NCBI GenBank assembly: GCA_031415375.1
Contig: JANORP010000104.1
Span: 1-63,801 of the forward strand
DNA length: 63,801 bases
Direction: 5' to 3'
Source: JADKCL01 sp031415375
GTDB taxonomy: Bacteria; Bacteroidota; Bacteroidia; J057; JADKCL01
The first letter of the stretch is position 1. Each line of letters begins with the position of its first letter. Shown one piece after another: positions 1-7,450 of the stretch. A model generated the notes under the pieces. It made no database searches, was not told where the DNA came from, and saw nothing but the letters and a program-made list of their open reading frames with translations. Position numbers and translations under genes: made by a program.

Positions 1-165
1 CACCTGTCTTTTTGAGGCGGGACCATAGCTGGATGAATGCCATAGAGAGGAGGGCAAAGTGAAGGCATAGGGGAATCGGGGAGAAACAGGAAGCAAGGGT
101 CTGGCAGGGTGCCCCTGGACAGTATTTCCTTTGAAATTTGAGCGGATTGCCCTAGTTTTCCATCC

Positions 166-2316
166 ATGCGCTGGGGCTTTTTTTACATCTCGTTGTTCTA
201 TTCGATGCTGGCTTGCCTGGCGGGCAGTGCATTGCAAGCACAGGTGCGCGCAACACAGACGCCCGAGGCGCTCTCCTTGTGGCTCCCTGGCAAGGCCGAG
301 GCAGCCATCGTTTTTCCGTTGCAGGAGGATTGGCTGATCGCACGCACGGCGAGCTCCACCATGAAGGGGCGATTGGGATCCTTTAAGCTCAAGGAACATG
401 TGAGCAGCCATTTCAAGTTTGAGGCGATTGATTCGATGGTCGAGGTTGCGCAGGGCGGCCTCCAAATCGACGGCCATTTGCGGGAACGAAGCCGAGTTTG
501 CGCTTTCAGATTGCTGGCTGTGGCAGCCGGCGAAAACGAAATGCAATTGTCGATCCACATCCTCGGCAACGTGCCCATGCACCGGATCATCTTGCGCTAT
601 GTGCAACCGAGTGCCGCGCATCTTTTTGGTTTTGGAGAACAATTTTCCCACTTGAACATGCAGGGCCGACGTGTAACGATGATCCCCGAGGAAAATGGCA
701 TCGGGCGTGGTGATCCCAAAATCACGCCTTTCACGCGGCTAGCCGGCGTGGCAGGGGGCGATTGCAGCACCTATGCCCCGATTCCATTTTACATGCGTAC
801 CGACGGCAGGGGTATTTGCGTCACCCAAGGTTCGCCCTGGTACTTTGATTTTACGCAGCGCGACCGCGCAGAAGTGTATGCCTTGGAGGGTTCCTTGGAA
901 ATGAACATCTGGCAATACCAGAAACCATTGGACATCATCGAAGCCTTCAGCCGCATCAATGGGCGATTTCCGATATTGCCCGATTGGGCATTTGGAACAT
1001 GGCTGGGCATCCAGGGCGGAACAATGCGGGTGGATTCCGTCTTGAAGGTCATGCAAGCCGCAGATTGCAACCTTGCAGCGGTTTGGATCCAAGATTGGGT
1101 AGGTCGGCGAGCAACGCAATACGGCAGTCGGCTGCAATGGCATTGGGAGGCAGACACCGCGCAATATCCCGATTTGAAAGCATGGATTGCGACCCAAAAT
1201 GCACAACAGATCAAGGTACTGGGCTACATCAATCCCTTTTTGAAGGCAGAAAGCAAATGGGTGGATTCCCTCAGTCCCTACTTTGCACACGATGTCCATG
1301 GGGTGCCGATTTGCCTGCCCGTGGGCGGTTTCGACGCCTATCAATTTGAGTTGAATGATTCGGCGACGACGCAAATGATGATCGCCCTCATCCGCAAAAA
1401 CATGGTCGATGTCGGCTTCTCGGGCTGGATGGCAGACTTTGCAGATTGGTATCCCTCCAAGGCATATTTGCGCGACAACTTGGGGGGACAAGCCCCATGG
1501 ATTGCCCGTCACAACAATTACCCGATCAGATGGCAATACATCAACCGCCAAGCCATTGCGGCGGCGCCCGATTCCAGCGACTACGTCTTTTTCAGTCGCT
1601 CGGGTTATTTGGGTGCAGGCAAATATGCAACGGCCTATTGGGCAGGCGACCAAATGACGAGCTGGGGCGAAGACGATGGCTTGCCTTCGGCAGTCAAGGC
1701 GCTGATCTCCTCGGGCATGAGCGGCATTGCGATCAACCATAGCGATATCGGCGGCTATACCAATGTGTCAAATGCCCTGCTGAAAATCAACCGTGACCCC
1801 ATCCTGTTGCAACGCTGGACCGAATTCGCAGCCTTCACACCCATTTTTCGCACGCACGAGGGCCTAATTCCCAGCCGCAATGCCCAAGCCTACGATACCC
1901 TTCATGGCCTCGCGAAAAGTTTCGCAACCATGGCCCGCGTCCATACTGCGCTTCGCCCCTACTTGAAATCCTTGAATGCCGAGGCACATGAAAAGGGCTG
2001 GCCCATGGTAAGGCACTTGTGGTTGCATTACCCCGACGACCCAGAAGTCCTGGATTTGAAATACGAGTACCTGCTTGGCCGCGACATCTTGGTCATCCCC
2101 AATATTGCGCCACCCACTGCGAGAGATGATCGATCATCCGTACACGCCTATTTCCCAGCGGGAAATTGGGAGCATTTACTGCAACCCAATATCCTCGTGA
2201 CGGGAGCGCAATGGTTGGAAGTGGATGCGCCACTTGGGAGGCCGGCGGTCTATATTCGGGCAGACAGTCCTTGGAAGCTACAGCTGCAAGCGGATATTGC
2301 GGAGGCTTATCGCTAG
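166..2316 (+). CDS. GH31 family glycoside hydrolase, sulfoquinovosidase/alpha-glucosidase-like
   Basis: This is an exported glycoside hydrolase of family 31, which cleaves alpha-glycosides with retention. The N-terminus is a signal peptide ending ALQAQ near residue 25. The body contains GFGEQFSHL, the catalytic nucleophile in GWMADFADW (Asp424) and the acid/base in AGDQMTSW (Asp495). The segment QDWVGRR...SRLQW places Arg322 and Trp325 three residues apart. From memory, an R-x-x-W pair binds the sulfonate in YihQ-type sulfoquinovosidases, so this subgroup is likely but not proven. The length (716 residues) fits the family. The gene stands alone, with about 730 bases of apparently empty DNA after it. 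An alpha-glucosidase or alpha-xylosidase remains possible. Confidence 0.88.
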   Translation: MRWGFFYISLFYSMLACLAGSALQAQVRATQTPEALSLWLPGKAEAAIVFPLQEDWLIARTASSTMKGRLGSFKLKEHVSSHFKFEAIDSMVEVAQGGLQIDGHLRERSRVCAFRLLAVAAGENEMQLSIHILGNVPMHRIILRYVQPSAAHLFGFGEQFSHLNMQGRRVTMIPEENGIGRGDPKITPFTRLAGVAGGDCSTYAPIPFYMRTDGRGICVTQGSPWYFDFTQRDRAEVYALEGSLEMNIWQYQKPLDIIEAFSRINGRFPILPDWAFGTWLGIQGGTMRVDSVLKVMQAADCNLAAVWIQDWVGRRATQYGSRLQWHWEADTAQYPDLKAWIATQNAQQIKVLGYINPFLKAESKWVDSLSPYFAHDVHGVPICLPVGGFDAYQFELNDSATTQMMIALIRKNMVDVGFSGWMADFADWYPSKAYLRDNLGGQAPWIARHNNYPIRWQYINRQAIAAAPDSSDYVFFSRSGYLGAGKYATAYWAGDQMTSWGEDDGLPSAVKALISSGMSGIAINHSDIGGYTNVSNALLKINRDPILLQRWTEFAAFTPIFRTHEGLIPSRNAQAYDTLHGLAKSFATMARVHTALRPYLKSLNAEAHEKGWPMVRHLWLHYPDDPEVLDLKYEYLLGRDILVIPNIAPPTARDDRSSVHAYFPAGNWEHLLQPNILVTGAQWLEVDAPLGRPAVYIRADSPWKLQLQADIAEAYR

Positions 2317-3002
2317 GGCGCGTGGCATCGAGGGGCGGATGGAAGGTGTTTTGTTTGCGAGAGGATAGCATTCGAGTGTTGAACGGCCAACCTTGGGTTT
2401 TCTTGAGTTTTCGCATCGCACTCCTACATCGCCAGCCTCCGGGACAATTGAAAAATCGGCCGTACCGCCAAAGGTTAAGTTATTCGCTACCTGCACATTG
2501 GCTGCGGTGGTGAAGCTGGAGGCTGGCTTGGGCAAGTGGTTTCTGATGTCGCCGTTGCAGGCCATTTGCAGGAGCATGATGCTCACTGCAAATGGGATTC
2601 ATGATGAATTTCGTATCCTTTCAAGTTTTGATCGAGTGGCGCCTTCTTCTTGCCTCAATCGCAATTGTTCCTTTTGTAGGATACTTCAACTCGCCTGACG
2701 CGCGATTTGACGGATCAATTTTGGGGCGGCGTCTAGCAAGCAGGGGGAATATTTGGGGGAGGAGGCGGGCTGAGGCCCTTCGTTTCGGGAGCCCTTGGGC
2801 TCGAAGCCTTAGGTAATTCATTCACCACAGTGCCACCGGGAATTGAATTTCAACGGATGGTGTTACTGCACAAAGGTGAACGAATGGCCTCTGGCTATAG
2901 CCATAGGATAGGGGAAAGACGTGATTTTGGTAGTAAGCTGGTTTAATGTCGTGGCACGAAAGGTGGGAAGTCCTTCCACAACGCAGTAAATCATCATCAA
3001 GA
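2317..3002. other. Long intergenic stretch without a convincing gene
   Basis: No open frame here has plausible protein composition or a usable start. A minus-strand frame near 2420-2560 weakly resembles a fragment of a repetitive secreted protein, but it is too short to call. The stretch ends at the hairpin at 3003. Confidence 0.5.
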
Positions 3003-3031
3003 AAGCGGCTTGATTCCTCAAGCCGCTTTTT
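3003..3031. terminator. Hairpin terminator after the three small minus-strand genes
   Basis: A perfect 9-bp stem (AAGCGGCTT / AAGCCGCTT) with an 8-base loop is followed by a run of five T on the plus strand and a weaker T-rich stretch on the minus strand. It lies 17 bases past the stop of the minus-strand gene at 3048, so it probably ends that unit. Confidence 0.6.
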
Positions 3032-3047
3032 CAAAAATCAAGATTTC

Positions 3048-3386
3048 CTATCCTTCAATGACGATAGAGTAATTGAGGTATGGGGTCGTACCGGTTGACC
3101 CACAAGTTGATTGATTTTGCAACCTGTAGCTACTCATTTCAGTTGTCGCCTGGATAGGGATGCCCAGAGAATCCCCTTTACCCAACGTTCCGCTCGCCAA
3201 CAATGTGCCAGTTTTGTCATGGTAGAGCGCATACTTGACAGATGCAACATTGCTTGGATTAGAAAGTCCAACATTGGCGCCCTGTTTGGAGGTACGAGAA
3301 AATACCAAAGAAGTTGAACATTTTAGGGCACCTGCGATGATGTCCTCGATACCCGCCAAATTGTTTTGAAGCTTTAAATTTTCCAT
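3048..3386 (-). CDS. Small hypothetical protein, third gene of a minus-strand unit
   Basis: This 112-residue protein is not recognised. It has no signal peptide or membrane segment. It starts MENLKLQNNLAGIEDIIAG, and the rest is rich in Ser, Thr, Gly and Asn with a beta-strand-like pattern and two cysteines (about residues 23 and 93). The upstream region is A/T-rich with no strong Shine-Dalgarno, as is usual in Bacteroidota. It follows the 3399 gene by 12 bases on the same strand, so the two are probably co-transcribed. The DNA is more AT-rich than its neighbours, which hints at transfer. A small beta-rich cytosolic or structural protein is all that can be said. Confidence 0.55.
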   Translation of the reverse strand: MENLKLQNNLAGIEDIIAGALKCSTSLVFSRTSKQGANVGLSNPSNVASVKYALYHDKTGTLLASGTLGKGDSLGIPIQATTEMSSYRLQNQSTCGSTGTTPYLNYSIVIEG

Positions 3387-3398
3387 AATTTTTCTAAT

Positions 3399-3596
3399 TT
3401 ATCCCTTACTCGTAAGGCTTTTCAGGTTACCTCCTCCCGTGAAAACACTGCACAGGAACAGTCCGTTTTTTAGCGTGGGTTCTGCTCCACGTTTTTTGGT
3501 GTTGGTTGCAAATTTTCCTTGGTTGCCGCCTGATGGCAGCGCATACCCTACCCCGCCTGTTGCCGATTGGGCAATTGGATCAAAATAATTCGCCAA
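3399..3596 (-). CDS. Very small hypothetical protein, second gene of the unit
   Basis: This 65-residue frame begins at TTG; there is no ATG between the in-frame stop at 3618 and this codon. The product is Gly/Ser/Asn-rich and basic (ANYFDPIAQSATGGVGYALP, then KKRG), with no signal peptide. It sits 26 bases after the 3623 gene and 12 bases before the 3386 start, in the same direction. The tight packing is the main argument that it is real. No family is recognised. Confidence 0.4.
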   Translation of the reverse strand: MANYFDPIAQSATGGVGYALPSGGNQGKFATNTKKRGAEPTLKNGLFLCSVFTGGGNLKSLTSKG

Positions 3597-3622
3597 ATGC
3601 TGGCTATATGATGTCGATTATC

Positions 3623-4012
3623 TTAGTCAAAGGGGGATTCTTCCGTATCTAGGGTGCCAAGGATCACAATGCCATCTTTATTCGAATTCAATGTGATACC
3701 GATCGGAGCGTTCTCCGAATAGCAAGCCATAGACTTGATATCGTTGATATTGTTGATCGAGATTTCAGCGTCGTCTCTTCTTATCCAAATGTATTGCGGC
3801 ACTTTGGTGTGGTTTAAGCCGTTGCCATTGACTTTAAACTCGACGTGAGTGGGTACACCCAAATGAACGACTTGATTTTGGTGAGAGATTTGTTCGTGTT
3901 CAAGAACGGATGTACTAACTCCTGCGATTTTTACCGAGACTTTATAACCTTCTGGCATATCGTTTCGCCAATTGACGGCAATAGTTCCCCCTATAGTTGC
4001 GTTGTGAATCAT
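3623..4012 (-). CDS. Small beta-rich hypothetical protein, first gene of the unit
   Basis: This 129-residue protein starts at ATG about 40 bases downstream of a consensus-like Bacteroidota promoter. The sequence alternates hydrophobic and polar residues (TIAVNWRNDM, YKVSVKIAG, VEFKVNG, YIWIRRDD), typical of a beta-sandwich, and ends in an acidic tail. There is no signal peptide. It leads a three-gene unit whose other members are also small and unknown. The composition is AT-rich compared with the surrounding genes. No family is recognised, and function cannot be assigned. Confidence 0.6.
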   Translation of the reverse strand: MIHNATIGGTIAVNWRNDMPEGYKVSVKIAGVSTSVLEHEQISHQNQVVHLGVPTHVEFKVNGNGLNHTKVPQYIWIRRDDAEISINNINDIKSMACYSENAPIGITLNSNKDGIVILGTLDTEESPFD

Positions 4013-4051
4013 AACTCAAATTTTATCGTGATGAATAATTTGATAACGATA

Positions 4052-4083
4052 CAAACCTAGCCATGTGATGACTCGAAGCCAAA
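4052..4083 (-). promoter_or_regulatory. Bacteroidota-type promoter for the 3.0-4.0 kb unit
   Basis: Read on the minus strand, TTTG (4083-4080) is followed after 20 bases by TAGGTTTG (4059-4052). This fits the Bacteroidota consensus TTTG-N19-21-TAnnTTTG. It points into the 3623-4012 gene and overlaps the annotated start of the divergent 4065 gene, so the two units may interfere with each other. Confidence 0.6.
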
Positions 4084-5717
4084 CCAACTTACCAGCGATT
4101 TTACACGATCAAAACTTGAAAAATCGTCCAAATTTTACTAAAATAGAGGGTTGTCAGTCCCCAAGTTTAAACGATCCAAGTACTTTGGAAGCTCCGGAAG
4201 AATTGAAAAATTGGGTGGAAACCCTCACGAAGGCTGAAAAAAGGTTCATCAAATTGCTAGGCAAGGCCCGTGCAGGCAATGCTGATAGTCAGCAGTTAGA
4301 GCTGTTTGACTGGATCAACCAAGCCGAGCCCAACGCCCATATTCCCGAAAATGCGAAGTTTCGAAACAACCTAGCTACGGTTTCCAACCGCCTCAAAGAC
4401 TTGATCTTGGATGGTCTGCGGCTGCTGAACAAGGTAGAAGATACGGATGCGCTGCTGCGCACAACGCTCGATGAGATTGCCACATTGTTCAAGAAAAAGC
4501 TTTACGATTCAGCCTTCAAGCAAAGTAAGCGTGCAAAAAAGCTGGCGCTGTCCTGTTGTCGATATTCCTTTGTGTTGCAATGCCTTGAGTGGGAACAAAC
4601 CATTTTGCATACGGAAGGCAGTGCTGAAAAATTGGATGCCTTGCAACAACTGCGCCGCGAAGAAAAGGAAGTGCTTCAGAAAATGGAGGACTTGCGCGAA
4701 TTGCATTTTCGGCATGAATGCCTCAGATCACTGGCGGCCCAATTCTTGGCTGCTAGAGACATTCATACCCAAGGAGAAATTCGCGCCTTGGCAGAGGGGG
4801 ACCTGGTGCAACGCCATAGCGAGGGAAAAAGCTATTTGGAACAAGCCTTGGCAATCAACATACTATGCATCCAAGACATTCTTTTGCGGGAACCTTTGTC
4901 CGCCTTGACACGCTACATTGCATTTTTCGAGGATTGGATAGACAACCCTGAATGGCAAATCGACCAAGCACCACTTTTATTGTACATCTGTCGCATGTAC
5001 CAAAACACCTGTTTCCAAAGTCAATTGACGCTGGAACAGGTCCAATACTACCTTGCCCAAATCCCTGATTTTGGAGTTTTTGCGCCCGATTTAGGCCGCG
5101 ATTTCAAGCGCTTGCTCTATCACAACCGACTTTCTTTGGCCCTCAACACCGGCAACTTTGAAGCTGCCAAGGGATTGATCCCCGAAATCGATCAATGGCT
5201 AACGCGAGAATCTGCGCATTTGCCCGAATCAGCCATCCTGCCCTTTCTCCACAATTTTGCGGTGATCGAGTTTATTCATAGCGAATTCGCGGCAGCCAAT
5301 CGGTTGGTGCAGCGCATCTTGAAAATGCCCAATCGCAAAGCGCGCCAGGACATCCGCGACTTTGCGGTCTTGTTTCGGGCCATCTTGCAATACGAAATCG
5401 GGCAGTCGGGCCTCGACGAATACCTCACGCGTGCAGGCAAGCGGCATTTTGCGAAGCAATCGCGCCAATATGAATTTGAAGTTGCCGTATTCCAATACCT
5501 GGACAAGACCCTGCGCGTCGCTGACTCGAAGGAACTCTTGGTGCCCTTGACGCAACTGAGTGCCACGCTCGATGCGCTTTCAGAGCAATTGCCGTGTACC
5601 TCCCCCGTCTTGGGCTTGATCGAGGTGCGGCTGTGGGCCAAAGCCAAATTGGAAGGCAAGCCCTTCAAGTCGGTTTTTATGGAAGCCGTATTGAACAATT
5701 TGGAAGAATTGGGCTAG
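4065..5717 (+). CDS. Bacteroidota helical protein with LTKAEKR motif, function unknown
   Basis: This 550-residue protein is almost entirely alpha-helical by sequence pattern. Near residue 50 it has LKNWVETLTKAEKRFIKLL and later LATVSNRLKDLILDGLRLL. This matches, from memory, a widespread Bacteroidota family of 450-550 residue soluble helical proteins that begin with a 'LIxSLTKAEKRxFKL' segment. Function is unknown; a TPR-like scaffold is plausible. The first ~40 residues are unlike the family, and the minus-strand promoter overlaps them, so the true start may lie downstream (for example a TTG near 4203). There is no signal peptide. The gene stands alone. Confidence 0.75.
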   Translation: MMTRSQTNLPAILHDQNLKNRPNFTKIEGCQSPSLNDPSTLEAPEELKNWVETLTKAEKRFIKLLGKARAGNADSQQLELFDWINQAEPNAHIPENAKFRNNLATVSNRLKDLILDGLRLLNKVEDTDALLRTTLDEIATLFKKKLYDSAFKQSKRAKKLALSCCRYSFVLQCLEWEQTILHTEGSAEKLDALQQLRREEKEVLQKMEDLRELHFRHECLRSLAAQFLAARDIHTQGEIRALAEGDLVQRHSEGKSYLEQALAINILCIQDILLREPLSALTRYIAFFEDWIDNPEWQIDQAPLLLYICRMYQNTCFQSQLTLEQVQYYLAQIPDFGVFAPDLGRDFKRLLYHNRLSLALNTGNFEAAKGLIPEIDQWLTRESAHLPESAILPFLHNFAVIEFIHSEFAAANRLVQRILKMPNRKARQDIRDFAVLFRAILQYEIGQSGLDEYLTRAGKRHFAKQSRQYEFEVAVFQYLDKTLRVADSKELLVPLTQLSATLDALSEQLPCTSPVLGLIEVRLWAKAKLEGKPFKSVFMEAVLNNLEELG

Positions 5718-5827
5718 GCCTCCGACTAAGCCGCAGGCCGCTGCAAATGTCGCACTAGAGGTGCCTTGCTGCGACTCCAGTATATTCCGAATTCAGCCAC
5801 TCGACGAACGAATTACCTACGATCAAG

Positions 5828-6268
5828 TCAGAACATTTCCTCCCCTATGTGTTCCAGCTCGCATTGGTATTTTCGCGACAGGCTTGTGTCTTCCTGCTCC
5901 AAGCGATCCACGAAAGCATCGACGTCGCTGGCATGCTTCTCCTCAGGATTCGCTGCGAAAAGGTTCCCAAGCAAGAAAAAACGCATCGTGATCCGCCCGA
6001 TCCACGTTTTGACAATCCTACTCGGCTCTCGTTTCAATCGCAGAAGGATTTCAGGGTACTTACTTTTGTGGGAAGTTTGGGTTCGCCGATGCCAAGCATC
6101 CACTTTCTTCATGAAATTTTGATTAAACTTGCCTTGACAAAAGCCCTGCGGAGGTAGCGTGCGTGTGAACAAAGGCATCCAAAATGCCGTTCCATCCACC
6201 TCCAGATGCAGGAGCGATGTCTCGGGGGGGGATTTTTGACGGATGTTGGAAAGGTATGCTTGGGACAC
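5828..6268 (-). CDS. Possible small basic protein (uncertain)
   Basis: This is an open frame of 146 codons in the gap before the cyanophycinase. The middle and end (KKVDAWHRRTQTSHKSKYPE, then DVDAFVDRLEQED) look more protein-like than the antisense frames, but no family is recognised. Competing plus-strand frames of similar length exist, so this may be non-coding. It is not a cyanophycin synthetase. Confidence 0.28.
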   Translation of the reverse strand: MSQAYLSNIRQKSPPETSLLHLEVDGTAFWMPLFTRTLPPQGFCQGKFNQNFMKKVDAWHRRTQTSHKSKYPEILLRLKREPSRIVKTWIGRITMRFFLLGNLFAANPEEKHASDVDAFVDRLEQEDTSLSRKYQCELEHIGEEMF

Positions 6269-6323
6269 TTGATGTGTCGTGTGCAGAGAAATTCAGCCTC
6301 CATTACCCAAATAATGCAGCAGC

Positions 6324-7178
6324 ATGGTCAAAGGCACATTGATCCCGATCGGCGGGAATGAGGACAAGGGGAACGGCAAAAACGAGATGTACACGCTCGA
6401 GTTCCTCAAAGAAGGCATCCTCTCGCACGTGGTGCGCGAGGCTGGCGGCAAAAATGCCCGCATCGTCGTGATCCCCACCGCGAGCAGCATCCCCAAGGAG
6501 GTCGGCGAAAATTACCTGGATGCCTTTGACCTCTTGGGTTGCAAGCATGTAGATGTGATCCATATCCAAGACCGCGACGACAGCGACAAGAAAAATTTCA
6601 TCAAGCTCATCGAAGAGGCCGACTGCGTGATGTTTTCGGGCGGCGACCAGAGCAATATCGTGAACCGCATCGGGGGCACGCGCATGCATGAGATCATCCT
6701 GGAGCGCTACCGCAAGGAAGATTTTGTGATCGCGGGCACGAGCGCGGGCGCCATGTGCATGAGCACCGAGATGATCGCGGGCGGCAATATCACCGATGCC
6801 TTGTTCAAGGGTTCGGTGCGGATGCGTGACGGCATGGGTTTCATCCCCGAGCTCATCATCGACAGCCACTTCATCCAACGCGGTCGTTTCGGTCGTTTGG
6901 CCGAGGCCGTCGCCAAGTTTCCCAACCTCATCGGGGTCGGTCTCGCCGAAGACACGGGCGTGATCATCAAAAACTGCAACGACTTCAAAGTCATCGGCAG
7001 CGGCATGGTGGTGATCTTTGACGGCAGTACACTTACCCACAACAATGAGGAAATCCTGGAGGTCGGCACACCGATGTCCATGGGCAATCTCGTCGTGCAC
7101 ATCTTGAGCAACAGCGACCAGTTTGTAATCAACGAGCGCAAGATTGACATCTTGCCTTTGGACGCAGCGTTTATTTGA
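6324..7178 (+). CDS. cphB: Cyanophycinase
   Basis: This is a serine exopeptidase of the S51 type that degrades cyanophycin (multi-L-arginyl-poly-Asp) to beta-Asp-Arg dipeptides in the cytoplasm. The 284-residue length is right for CphB. It starts KGTLIPIGGNEDKG, has FSGGDQSNIV, the nucleophile elbow AGTSAGAM with Ser140, and DSHFIQRGRFGRL, all typical of the family. There is no signal peptide, so it is of the intracellular type. No cphA (cyanophycin synthetase) is next to it in this window, which is unusual because the two are often linked. It may serve a distant cphA or scavenged polymer. Confidence 0.92.
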   Translation: MVKGTLIPIGGNEDKGNGKNEMYTLEFLKEGILSHVVREAGGKNARIVVIPTASSIPKEVGENYLDAFDLLGCKHVDVIHIQDRDDSDKKNFIKLIEEADCVMFSGGDQSNIVNRIGGTRMHEIILERYRKEDFVIAGTSAGAMCMSTEMIAGGNITDALFKGSVRMRDGMGFIPELIIDSHFIQRGRFGRLAEAVAKFPNLIGVGLAEDTGVIIKNCNDFKVIGSGMVVIFDGSTLTHNNEEILEVGTPMSMGNLVVHILSNSDQFVINERKIDILPLDAAFI

Positions 7179-7260
7179 GGGTTTGTCGGGCCTGGTTTCC
7201 TACTGGTGTGTGGGCCATGTTGCGCGATTGGGAACATTGCATGCCCTATTCACAACATTG

Positions 7261-7292
7261 TTTGAATTTAATCTGGGCAAAAGCATAAATTG
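7261..7292 (+). promoter_or_regulatory. Possible promoter for the histidine kinase operon
   Basis: TTTG (7261-7264) is followed after 21 bases by TAAATTG (7286-7292), which misses one T of the Bacteroidota TAnnTTTG element. It lies about 160-215 bases before the kinase start, leaving a long leader. This is weak evidence. Confidence 0.3.
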
Positions 7293-7450
7293 GCTATGCT
7301 TGATGGGGAGGGCTGTATGCCTTGCCTACAGATTTTGATGTGGTATGTGCCCAGCAGGTGTCGGGCGTGTCGGCCGAATGCCTGCTAGGAAAGAAATAGC
7401 CATCAATCCCCAAACAGATGGAGGCTGCTGGCCAAACCTGATGCCACGAC

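Noticed and set aside
2420..2560. Minus-strand segment resembling a repeat-protein fragment
   Set aside because: It is about 50 residues, with no start, no neighbours and only vague similarity. It could be chance.
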